Assembly: GCF_010998615.1 (NCBI RefSeq)
Contig: NZ_JAAEAH010000044.1
Coordinates: 1-64,000 of the forward strand
Length of the DNA: 64,000 bases
Direction of reading: 5' to 3'
From: Myxococcus sp. CA023
Lineage (GTDB): Bacteria; Myxococcota; Myxococcia; Myxococcales; Myxococcaceae
The translations under genes and the position numbers were made by a program. Of this stretch, positions 34,619 through 42,042 are shown piece by piece. Below the pieces are notes generated by a model that made no database searches, was not told the DNA's origin, and saw only the letters and a program-made list of their open reading frames with translations. Positions within the stretch are counted from its first letter, which is position 1. Each line of letters begins with the position of its first letter.

Positions 34619-35451
34619 TCTCCTGACGAGCCCCCGCGCATGCGGGGCGTCTCCGAGGGCGGGGCCTCGGCGGTAGTTTCGGTGTCTGCGCCCTGGTGAT
34701 GGAGCTGAAGGAGTCCGGCGGCGATGCTCACCGCGACTTCCTGGGGCGACTTGCCGCCAATCTCCAGCCCCATGGGGCAGCGCACGCGGGCCAACTGAGC
34801 CGCCGTCGCGCCCCGGGCCTCCAGGCGCTGACGGAAGCGGGCCCATTTGGTGTTGCTTCCAATGAGGCCCACGTAGCGCGCGGGCTTCTCCAAGGCGAAG
34901 GCGATGATGTCCTGATCCAGGTCATGCCGGTGCGTCATCACCGCGATGTACGTGCGGCGCGCGTCCCAGACAGCGCGCGAGGCGAAGACGTCCCACGGCT
35001 CCTCGTGGCGGATGACCGAGGCGGGGATGCGCTCGCCGTGGACCCATTCGGGGCGCTCGTCGACGAGGTGGACCTGGAAGGGGGTGCCGTCCAACGTGCG
35101 GCACAGGGCCTGACCCACGTGGCCGGCGCCGAAGAGGTACAGGCGCGGGCCGTGGTTCAACGGCTCCATGAAGACGTCCACCACGCCACCACAGCATTGG
35201 CCGAGCTTCGAGCCCAGCGGATACCGGTACGCACGGGGTTCCCCTTTCTCCAGGCAGGCGCGGGCGTCCGCGAGGACGAGCTGCTCCAGGTGGCCACCGC
35301 CCACGGTGCCGTGGAACGTCCCGTCCGCGCGGACGAGCAGCTTCGCGCCGGGCCTGGCGGGGGTACTTCCCTGACACACCGTCACGGTCGCCACGGCGAA
35401 CGGAACATCGTCCCGCGACCACTCCGCCAGTTGGCGGATCCAATCCGACAT
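34615..35451 (-). CDS. xdhC: Xanthine dehydrogenase accessory factor XdhC
   Basis: A 278-residue protein. VPFAVATVTVCQGSTPARPG and KLLVRADGTFHGTVGGGHLE belong to the XdhC/CoxI N-terminal domain, and LYLFGAGHVGQALCRTL to the Rossmann domain. YIAVMTHRHDLDQDIIAFAL and YVGLIGSNTKWARFRQRL follow, with RCPMGLEIGGKSPQEVAVSI near the end. XdhC binds molybdenum cofactor, adds the terminal sulfur with a desulfurase and inserts it into xanthine dehydrogenase. Its stop overlaps the start of the dehydrogenase gene (ATGA), so the chaperone is made first and immediately upstream of its client. Confidence 0.92.
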   Translation of the reverse strand: MSDWIRQLAEWSRDDVPFAVATVTVCQGSTPARPGAKLLVRADGTFHGTVGGGHLEQLVLADARACLEKGEPRAYRYPLGSKLGQCCGGVVDVFMEPLNHGPRLYLFGAGHVGQALCRTLDGTPFQVHLVDERPEWVHGERIPASVIRHEEPWDVFASRAVWDARRTYIAVMTHRHDLDQDIIAFALEKPARYVGLIGSNTKWARFRQRLEARGATAAQLARVRCPMGLEIGGKSPQEVAVSIAAGLLQLHHQGADTETTAEAPPSETPRMRGGSSGE

Positions 35452-35512
35452 TGTCGGCAGAGTCTGCCACAGGCCGGGCCGCCCACGTCACGTCCATGAA
35501 ACTGAGTCCGGC

Positions 35513-35640
35513 TCAAAACGCGTAGCGTACCTGGCAGTAGGGCAGGTGGCGGGCCCGCATTTCCTTGAATTCAGCGACCAGTCGGCCCTTGAGTCCGGTG
35601 CGGTAGCGCACGTTGTGGCCTCCGGTCGCTGTTGTGCGGC
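35513..35640 (-). other. Possible C-terminal coding relic
   Basis: A frame ending at 35513 reads NVRYRTGLKGRLVAEFKEMR, then ARHLPYCQVRYAF and a stop. The composition looks coding, but there is no start and the upstream frame turns into a shadow of the next gene. I do not recognise a family. It may be the tail of a deleted gene. Confidence 0.3.
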
Positions 35641-35654
35641 GACGGGGAAAGTGC

Positions 35655-36317
35655 TCACTGCTCGCGCAGGGAGAAACTCCAGGCCGTCTCACGCTGCAGG
35701 TAGGGCTGCTGAGACCCGAGCTCCGCGACATACGTCCCGGACGATGGGGCCGTGAAGGTCTGGTTCCCCGTTCCTGCCTCCTCGTCCGCCAGGGCGACCT
35801 GCGCGGCATGGGGATCAAGGATCCGGATGGTCGTTCTGCTGCCGCGCACGACGTAGGTCCGGCCCGCCTCCAACTCGAAGGAAAGGACGTCCACGTCCGA
35901 GCCCAACTCGAAGACACCGGCCACGTTCACGGGAACGGTCTGCGGCGTGGCGTGTTCGGCGTCGTTGCCGTGGTCATCCGTGCTCGCCTGGTCCAACTTG
36001 AACGTGAAGTCGTAGGGAATGGACCTCGAGCTGACGATGAACGTGACGAGCCCCGAAGCCGGCGTATGGACGTGCCACAAGCCGTCCCCGACCTTCAGCA
36101 TGTAGAGGGGGGCGCCGGAAGTGCGCGTCGTCAGCGTACATGCCCAGGTGCAGGACAGCCGGTAGAACACATCCGCGTCGAGCGGAATCGAGATGGCGTC
36201 CAGGTCCGTCTCCTTGTGGATGAGCCCGGTGATGGTTTCCCCCACGTCAGCGCGGGTGGCCGTTTGGGGGGTAGCGCCATGGTCATCCGTTTGACGTCGC
36301 CAGGTCGAGCCCGTCAC
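35655..36317 (-). CDS. Two tandem PPC-like beta-sandwich domains, probably a truncated protein
   Basis: The frame yields about 220 residues with a repeated theme: DDHGATPQTATRADVGETIT with LDAISIPLDADVFYRLSC, and again DDHGNDAEHATPQTVPVNVA with VDVLSFELEAGRTYVVRG. These are hallmarks of bacterial pre-peptidase C-terminal (PPC) domains, which trail secreted proteases and lipoproteins. No signal peptide, lipobox or catalytic domain precedes them. The only plausible start is a GTG at 36315-36317 that overlaps the stop of the DUF418 gene (GTGA). It may be the remnant of a longer secreted protein, or a coupled but unexported small protein. I lean to a remnant. Confidence 0.5.
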   Translation of the reverse strand: MTGSTWRRQTDDHGATPQTATRADVGETITGLIHKETDLDAISIPLDADVFYRLSCTWACTLTTRTSGAPLYMLKVGDGLWHVHTPASGLVTFIVSSRSIPYDFTFKLDQASTDDHGNDAEHATPQTVPVNVAGVFELGSDVDVLSFELEAGRTYVVRGSRTTIRILDPHAAQVALADEEAGTGNQTFTAPSSGTYVAELGSQQPYLQRETAWSFSLREQ

Positions 36318-37642
36318 GCCGTCAGGGGCGCGGGCGTGTCGGACGCGGCGCGCCGCATGGGCTGTGCCTTCCCGTACGTCAACGAGCGCCACGCCCACTC
36401 CACTGGACCGAAGCGGTAGCGTGACAGCCACAGGTGGCTCCACAGCACCTGGACACAGAAGATGCCGACGCAGATGACGACACACGCGAAGGGGCCCCGC
36501 TTGCCCACCTGCCCCAGGCCATAGCCGTAGAAGATGAGCAGGCTGATGACCGTCTGAGACAGGTAGTTCGTCAGCGCCATGCGTCCCGCGGGCGCGAGCA
36601 GTCCCAGCGCCCGCTGCCAGGTGGCGCGCTGGAAGAGCAGGGTGATGCCCGCCAGATACACGCCCGCGAGCCCCACCTGTGCCAGGTTGCGCAGCGGGGC
36701 CAGCACCAGGGGCAGCCACACGGGCATCGTCTCCGGCGTGAGCACCTTCTTCTGCATGAGCACCGTCACCACCACGCCGGGCACGGAGCCCACCACCGCG
36801 GCCACCAGCCCCCAGCCGAGCAGGCGGCGAAAGAAACCCAGGTGCGAGGGGACGTCCTGGAAGATGCCGCGCCGTCCCGCCCAGAGCCCGAGCGCGAAGC
36901 GGCCCAGACAGGTCAGCAGTCCGGCCAGCATCATCGTGAAGAACTCATCGCGGTAGAACCCGGCGCTGGTCTTCGTCACGTCCCACCAGCTTCCCCCGGT
37001 GATGGCCGTCAGCATCCGCGCATGGATGGCGGCGGACTTCTCGCGGGCCGCGGCCATGACCGCGGCACCGGCCTCGGGTGAGTCCGCCAGGAGCTGCGGC
37101 AGCCGCCAGAGGAGGCTCATGAGCAGCGGCCACACCAGGACGAGCACCGCCGCGATGATGAGCAGCGTCCGCTCCGAACGCCGCCGTAGGAGCAGCAGGC
37201 CGAAGCCCATCAGCGCATACGAGGAGAGGATGTCGCCGTACCAGAGCAGGAACAGGTGCAGGACACCCACCACCAGCAAGACCGTCAGCCGCCTCGCGTA
37301 GAGCGGGACGAAGCCGCCACCTCGCGCTTCGGCCCGGCCGAGCTGAACCGCGAAGCCCAGGCCGAAGAGGAAGGCGAAGAGGGTCATGAACTTCCCGGAG
37401 ACCAGGACCTCGAAGGCATACCGGGTGATGGTGTCCAGGAGCGAGGCATTGGCGATGGACGCCTCGAATTGTTCCCGGGGCAGGAACACCCTGCCGCTGA
37501 ACCACATCTGCACGTTGGAGATGAGAATGCCGAAGAGCGCGAAGCCACGCAGCGCGTCGAGCAGCTCCAGGCGCTCACCTGCCTCGACCGGGCGGGCTTC
37601 GGCGAGCGGTGCGGATGCAACGGAGGAAGGGGCGTTGGGCAT
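36314..37642 (-). CDS. DUF418 polytopic membrane protein
   Basis: A 442-residue protein starting MPNAPSSVASAPLAEARPVE. About ten hydrophobic segments follow; the N-terminal RLELLDALRGFALFGILISN is the DUF418/acyltransferase-3-like pattern (LDxLRGxAlxGIL). FMTLFAFLFGLGFAVQLGRA and the C-terminal GRMALTNYLSQTVISLLIFY are also characteristic. Members are predicted membrane acyltransferases or transporters of unknown substrate. A long soluble loop of about 40 residues lies between segments 5 and 6. The stop codon is shared with a GTG of the PPC frame. Confidence 0.85.
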   Translation of the reverse strand: MPNAPSSVASAPLAEARPVEAGERLELLDALRGFALFGILISNVQMWFSGRVFLPREQFEASIANASLLDTITRYAFEVLVSGKFMTLFAFLFGLGFAVQLGRAEARGGGFVPLYARRLTVLLVVGVLHLFLLWYGDILSSYALMGFGLLLLRRRSERTLLIIAAVLVLVWPLLMSLLWRLPQLLADSPEAGAAVMAAAREKSAAIHARMLTAITGGSWWDVTKTSAGFYRDEFFTMMLAGLLTCLGRFALGLWAGRRGIFQDVPSHLGFFRRLLGWGLVAAVVGSVPGVVVTVLMQKKVLTPETMPVWLPLVLAPLRNLAQVGLAGVYLAGITLLFQRATWQRALGLLAPAGRMALTNYLSQTVISLLIFYGYGLGQVGKRGPFACVVICVGIFCVQVLWSHLWLSRYRFGPVEWAWRSLTYGKAQPMRRAASDTPAPLTA

Positions 37643-37767
37643 GATGACTGAACAACGTCATACAGCCACGTCGATTGCGAATTCCTCCGTTTTTGATGCG
37701 CGTCTTTTCGCGTCCCAGGAGCGTACGCGAAAAGACACTCATATCCCACAGGCGGACAGGGATTCGG

Positions 37768-38400
37768 CTACACGCCGATACGCGGGCACACATCCTTTAC
37801 GATGCAGACGTCGCATTTCGGCTTCTTTGCGGTGCAGGTGTAACGCCCATGGAGGACGGTGGCGGGGCCGAAGAAGGTCCACTGATCCTGGGGCACCAGC
37901 TTCATCAGGTCTTCTTCAATCGCCTCGGGTTTGTCTTTCTTCGTCAGGCCCAGGCGCTGGCTGACGCGCGCCACGTGGGTGTCGACGATGATGCCGGAGG
38001 GGAGATTGAAGGCGGTGTTGAGGACGACGTTGGCCGTCTTCCGCGCCACGCCCGGGAGCGTCACCAGTTCGTCGATGGTGCGGGGGACCTCTCCGCCGAA
38101 CTTGTCGAGGAGCGCGCGGCTCATGGCCTGCACGGACTTCGTCTTCTGCTTGAAGAAGCCGGTGGGCTTGAGGTCCTCCTCCAGCGCGGCGGTGTCCGCG
38201 TCGGCGAAGGCCTGTGGACCCGGGTACTTGGGAAAGACAGTGGCGGTGACGCGGTTGACGCGCTCGTCGGTGCACTGCGCGGCCAGGATGGTGGCGACGA
38301 GCAGCTCGAAAGGTGTGGACCAGTTGAGTTCGTAGCGCGCATCCGGATGGGCTTCCCGGAGGCGCTCGAGGAAGAGGGCGGCTTTCTCGGCGGGATTCAT
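37768..38400 (-). CDS. nth: Endonuclease III
   Basis: A 210-residue DNA glycosylase/AP lyase. The helix-hairpin-helix LPGVARKTANVVLNTAF includes the catalytic Lys, and the Asp is in GIIVDTHVARVSQRLG. The [4Fe-4S] cluster ligands follow the family spacing in YTCTAKKPKCDVCIVKDVC. FELLVATILAAQCTDERVN matches the N-terminal core. It excises oxidised pyrimidines in base excision repair. I chose the start MNPAEKAALFLE, the usual family start; an upstream in-frame ATG would add 14 residues. Confidence 0.95.
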   Translation of the reverse strand: MNPAEKAALFLERLREAHPDARYELNWSTPFELLVATILAAQCTDERVNRVTATVFPKYPGPQAFADADTAALEEDLKPTGFFKQKTKSVQAMSRALLDKFGGEVPRTIDELVTLPGVARKTANVVLNTAFNLPSGIIVDTHVARVSQRLGLTKKDKPEAIEEDLMKLVPQDQWTFFGPATVLHGRYTCTAKKPKCDVCIVKDVCPRIGV

Positions 38401-38422
38401 GGTGGCGTGAGTAACCACCACC

Positions 38423-38557
38423 CTACTCGGAGCGTCTGACATGTGCCACGAGCGTTTGGGCGCCGCTCAGCAGGCGCTTGGTCGCGGAAAAGCCGAATAC
38501 GTAGAGGTCGCGCTGCTTCTGCGCCGCCCTGGGCAGGTGAGGGGGCGTGGCTCCCAT
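38423..38557 (-). CDS. Possible small protein upstream of nth
   Basis: A 44-codon frame starting MGATPPHLPRAAQKQRDLYV, then GFSATKRLLSGAQTLVAHVR, ends 22 bases before the nth start on the same strand. Codon use looks real and the second half is a basic amphipathic helix. I do not recognise it. It may be a small gene co-transcribed with nth or the tail of a broken gene. Support is weak. Confidence 0.3.
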   Translation of the reverse strand: MGATPPHLPRAAQKQRDLYVFGFSATKRLLSGAQTLVAHVRRSE

Positions 38558-38814
38558 GCCGGCAGTCGCCCCAAACATCTTCTCTCTTCATCCCTTTTCG
38601 CAGGACCCCTTGATGAGTCCGAGTGCAACGACAGTTCAGTGGGCAGCCCTTTGCGCGGTCCATGTCGTCCGCTGGTTCGATCCAGGCGTTGCTTCGAAGA
38701 CAGACCCTCTCGCCGAAAAGGTTCTGGCACTGACTGTGCAGTTCAGACAGGCGCCAGGATGAGACAGTCGGACAAGAGGTGTCTGGGTGTCTGGCCTGGC
38801 GAAAGGGGTGGGAC
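38558..38814. other. Gap with possible inverted relic of the M6 protease start
   Basis: About 250 bases before the M6 protease gene. On the minus strand near 38700-38750 a frame reads QNLFGERVCLRSNAWIEP, which resembles ENLFGRRLLLRETHAMGL near the start of the neighbouring protease on the plus strand. This may be a decayed inverted copy or coincidence. A 49-codon plus-strand frame starting at 38613 is not convincing. No other feature is seen. Confidence 0.3.
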
Positions 38815-40227
38815 ATGTGCAGCGATCATTCACCTATCGAGCGGCCTTGCCGCGTTCCTCCAAGTCCAGAACTCCGGAGCAGGATGAAGGAGCGTTTCCA
38901 GGGTATCCAGGCCGTATCGGAAAACCTCTTTGGCCGACGGCTTCTCCTTCGTGAGACGCACGCCATGGGGTTGAACGACGGCCTCATCATCCCTGGCTCG
39001 TATTTCCCGCTGGGGACCGGGCCGAATCGGGTCCGCAACTTCGCCCTTGAGCGCCAGCCACTTCGGGGGCAAGTGCGCGTCATCGTCGTCCTCGTCGACT
39101 TCGAAGACAGGCCCATGAATCGAAGCCAGCAGGAATTCGAGGACCTTTTCTTCTCACAAGGGAAGAAGATCCCGACGGGAAGTGTGCGGGAATATTTCGA
39201 GGAGGCCAGTCATGGGCTCGTCGACATCGTAGGGCAGGTCGTCGGTCCGTATCGCATGCCTTGCAAGCTGGCCCAGTACGCTGGGAACGGTTCGGGCACT
39301 GACAATCCGGAGCCCAACGCGCGGACCATGGCGAGGCATGCCGCCCAAGCCGCGGCCAGCGTGAACTTCTCGCCCTACGACAACGATGGAAACGGCTTCG
39401 TCGACGCGTTCATCGTGGTTCACTCAGGCGGTGGCGCAGAGCAGACCGGCAGCGCTGGTGACATCTGGTCGCACAAGTGGGTTCTTGTCGGGGGGGAACA
39501 CAATGCGCAGGGGGCCAAAATCTTCGGGTATTTGACCATCCCGGAGGATGCGAAGATCGGCGTCTGTTGCCATGAAATCGGACACCTCGTGTTCGGCTGG
39601 CCGGACCTGTACGACGCGGATGGCTCCTCGGAAGGGCTCGGGAACTGGTGTTTGATGGCGGGTGGAAGCTGGAACAACAAAGGCGATGTCCCGGCCCATC
39701 CATCCGCTTGGTGCAAGGCCAGGCAGGGATGGGTCTCCATCGTCAATTACACCGCCAACAGGAGCGTGAAATTCGCCGACGTCAAGACGGAACACTCGGT
39801 GCACAGGCTTTGGAAGAACGGGGTGCCGGGCTCCGAGTACTTCCTGGTCGAGAACCGCCAGCAGAACCAGTACGACAGATTCCTGCCTGGTTCGGGACTG
39901 CTCGTGTATCACGTGGATGAGTCCATTCCGGACAATACGAACGAAGTCCATCCTCGGGTTCGCCTGGTTCAGGCAGATGCCTTGGAGGATTTGGACCGTG
40001 CCGTCAACCGGGGCGACGACGGGGATCCATTCCCGGGTCGTTCTGGTAATTCTCGCTTTGATTTCAACACCCATCCGAGTTCCCGTGCGTATTCCGGGCG
40101 TGACAGTTGCGTGTCCATTTCCGACATCAGCCCTTCCGGGATGTCAATGACGGCTCACGTCGAAGTCAACAGGGCACAGAAAACCAGAGACGTCCTGCAG
40201 CAGCTTGTCAATGACTGGCCTGAGTGA
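38815..40227 (+). CDS. M6 (immune inhibitor A-like) metalloprotease
   Basis: A 470-residue protein beginning MCSDHSPIERPCRVPPSPEL after an AAAGGGG site. VRVIVVLVDFEDRPMNRSQQ, SVREYFEEASHGLVDIVGQV and NFSPYDNDGNGFVDAFIVVH with a calcium-type acidic loop lead to the zinc motif HEIGH in VCCHEIGHLVFGWPDLYDAD, all typical of the M6 family. There is no signal peptide at this start, which is unusual because M6 enzymes are secreted. Third codon positions are visibly less G/C-rich than in the neighbours, consistent with recent acquisition. The next gene begins within 33 bases. Confidence 0.82.
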   Translation: MCSDHSPIERPCRVPPSPELRSRMKERFQGIQAVSENLFGRRLLLRETHAMGLNDGLIIPGSYFPLGTGPNRVRNFALERQPLRGQVRVIVVLVDFEDRPMNRSQQEFEDLFFSQGKKIPTGSVREYFEEASHGLVDIVGQVVGPYRMPCKLAQYAGNGSGTDNPEPNARTMARHAAQAAASVNFSPYDNDGNGFVDAFIVVHSGGGAEQTGSAGDIWSHKWVLVGGEHNAQGAKIFGYLTIPEDAKIGVCCHEIGHLVFGWPDLYDADGSSEGLGNWCLMAGGSWNNKGDVPAHPSAWCKARQGWVSIVNYTANRSVKFADVKTEHSVHRLWKNGVPGSEYFLVENRQQNQYDRFLPGSGLLVYHVDESIPDNTNEVHPRVRLVQADALEDLDRAVNRGDDGDPFPGRSGNSRFDFNTHPSSRAYSGRDSCVSISDISPSGMSMTAHVEVNRAQKTRDVLQQLVNDWPE

Positions 40228-40259
40228 GCGCGCGGTGCTGGCCGCGAGGGACGACGCTT

Positions 40260-40568
40260 ATGGTGCAGATTCAGGAGAACTGGGCCGATGTGCGGGGGCA
40301 AGTCCTCTCATGGTGGCCGCAGAGTGACGTTCCACGCCATGGTCTTCTCGAACTCACCGTCACGCACGTGCAGGTCGTCGAGGGCTTCGCCAATCTCTCA
40401 AGAGGCATCGAGGGCTCGACGATTCGAGTCTATGTCCCGGCGGAGCCGGGCCAGGCTCGCGAATTGGCGGCAGGAGACTCGGTCTCCTGCCGCATTCGCA
40501 AGTCTCAGCACGCTCGGTACTTCTCGCGCCCGGGGAGCTTGGAGGTCCTCCGCCCCACGGATACCTGA
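40260..40568 (+). CDS. Small protein downstream of the M6 protease
   Basis: A 102-residue protein starting MVQIQENWADVRGQVLSWWP; GAGGG lies nine bases upstream. A GTG that overlaps the protease stop (GTGA) would add 12 residues. The sequence is mostly beta: LLELTVTHVQVVEGFANL, STIRVYVPAEPGQARELAAG and VSCRIRKSQHARYFSR suggest an OB-like barrel. It has no signal peptide. Its position and coupling suggest it might inhibit or assist the protease, but this is speculative. Confidence 0.62.
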   Translation: MVQIQENWADVRGQVLSWWPQSDVPRHGLLELTVTHVQVVEGFANLSRGIEGSTIRVYVPAEPGQARELAAGDSVSCRIRKSQHARYFSRPGSLEVLRPTDT

Positions 40569-40594
40569 GACACCGCGGGGGGCGACTTCGCGCG

Positions 40595-41482
40595 CTATTG
40601 CTCGACCAAGAGGTCGATGAAGCGCCGCACCTTGGCTGGCAGGTGACGCTTGCTCGGGTAGAACGCCATGATCCGGACGACCTCCGTCTCGCATGACGGC
40701 AGCAGCGCCTTGAGTCGTCCACGGGCCAGGTCTTCGTCGACCAGAAAGCTGGGAAGAAAGGCGATGCCCAGTCCCGCGACAGCCGCGTCCCGGATGGCCT
40801 CGCCGCTGTCGAGCCGTAGGCGGCTTCGACCCTCCACCGTCACATAGGAGCCACCCTTCGGGCGCAGTCGCCAGCGCTGTCGTCGCGCCCGGCTACTGAA
40901 GAGCAGGCAATCATGCGTCGCGAGCTCCTCCAATGTTTGGGGTTCGCCGCGCGCGGCCAGGTAGGAGGGGGCGGCGCAGACGAACACCCGATGTTGCGCC
41001 ACGAGCCGGGACACCAGTCGCGTATCGGTGCTGGTGACATTGATGCGCACGGCCAGGTCGTAACCCTCCTCGATGATGTCCGCGACGCGATCGGTGAAGC
41101 TCACCTCCACCTGCACGTCGGGCCAGGTCTGTAGATATTCCTTCAGCACGGGCAGGACATGCAGTCTGCCGAATGCGTCCGGCACGGTGATTCGCAAGAC
41201 GCCCCGGGGCGTGCCCGTGCGATCTCCGACGCTGGCTTCCGCTTCATCCAAAGCCGCCAGGACTTGTTGGCAATGCTCATGGAAGACACGGCCATCGTCG
41301 GTGAGACTCAGGTGGCGCGTCGTGCGATTGAGCAGACGCACCCCCAGGCGGGATTCCAGCCGGGCCAGAGCCTTGCCAGCCGCCGAGCGCGTCAGCCCGA
41401 TGGCCCGGCCACCGCTGACGAAACTGCCCGCGTCCACGACGGCCATGAAGGCGAAGATCTCATCCAGATGGGCGCGTTTCAT
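40595..41482 (-). CDS. LysR-family transcriptional regulator
   Basis: A 295-residue regulator starting MKRAHLDEIFAFMAVVDAGS. The winged helix-turn-helix is FVSGGRAIGLTRSAAGKALA followed by RLESRLGVRLLNRTTRHLSL. The effector domain starts near GVLRITVPDAFGRLHVLPVL and carries RLDSGEAIRDAAVAGLGIAF near residue 220. It belongs to the large subfamily around DgdR/AaeR-like proteins that control a divergent neighbour. The RidA gene lies divergently across about 120 bases and is the probable target. The frame extends upstream, but the Met chosen starts the helix. Confidence 0.9.
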   Translation of the reverse strand: MKRAHLDEIFAFMAVVDAGSFVSGGRAIGLTRSAAGKALARLESRLGVRLLNRTTRHLSLTDDGRVFHEHCQQVLAALDEAEASVGDRTGTPRGVLRITVPDAFGRLHVLPVLKEYLQTWPDVQVEVSFTDRVADIIEEGYDLAVRINVTSTDTRLVSRLVAQHRVFVCAAPSYLAARGEPQTLEELATHDCLLFSSRARRQRWRLRPKGGSYVTVEGRSRLRLDSGEAIRDAAVAGLGIAFLPSFLVDEDLARGRLKALLPSCETEVVRIMAFYPSKRHLPAKVRRFIDLLVEQ

Positions 41483-41601
41483 GGCGGGCTCTCGATTGTA
41501 GCCCTCCTGTCGCTGGAGTGGGGAACGCCGTTCGTCAGTGGGCTCGGTATACGCGTCCGGCAATCGCTCCTTTCCTCAACCTCATCCATTGGAGAGCACC
41601 C

Positions 41602-42006
41602 ATGCCTGTCACCCTGATGAACCCCGAAGGAATGATGAAGCCCGACGTGTACCGACAGGTGGCGGTCGCCACCGGCAGCAGGCAGGTGCACATCGCAGGG
41701 CAGGTCGCGTACGACGCGGATGGGCAACTCGTCGCACGAGGAGATCTGGCAGGGCAGGTCGCGCAAGCCTACCGCAACGTCGCCATCGCTCTCGCGGCGG
41801 CCGGGGCGACGTTCAACGACGTCGTTCGGCTGACGATCTACGTGGTCGACTGGAAGCACGAGCGGATGCCGGACTTCCTGGCCGGCATCGAGCAGGTCTC
41901 CAAGGAGTTGAACATCGTGCCGGCGCCAGCCTCGCTGATTGGCGTCTCCGTGCTCTTCGAGCCGGGCGTCCTCGTCGAGATTGAAGCCACGGCGGTCGTG
42001 GACTGA
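41602..42006 (+). CDS. RidA/YjgF family protein
   Basis: A 134-residue protein starting MPVTLMNPEGMMKPDVYRQV after GGAGAG. GSRQVHIAGQVAYDADGQLV, LAGQVAQAYRNVAIALAAAG, VVRLTIYVVDWKHERMP and IGVSVLFEPGVLVEIEATAV match the RidA fold, but the arginine that binds 2-iminoacids in RidA (usually in the R-x-A-V/R-V-x-V region) is not in the expected place, as in several paralogous subfamilies. So imine deaminase activity is uncertain. It diverges from the LysR gene, which probably controls it. Confidence 0.85.
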   Translation: MPVTLMNPEGMMKPDVYRQVAVATGSRQVHIAGQVAYDADGQLVARGDLAGQVAQAYRNVAIALAAAGATFNDVVRLTIYVVDWKHERMPDFLAGIEQVSKELNIVPAPASLIGVSVLFEPGVLVEIEATAVVD

Positions 42007-42042
42007 CTCACGCCGTCCCCCGTCATCGAGCGCCCCCGGACG

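Noticed and set aside
38613-38762. A 49-codon plus-strand frame before the M6 protease
   Set aside because: No ribosome-binding site or recognisable motif, and the composition is not clearly coding.
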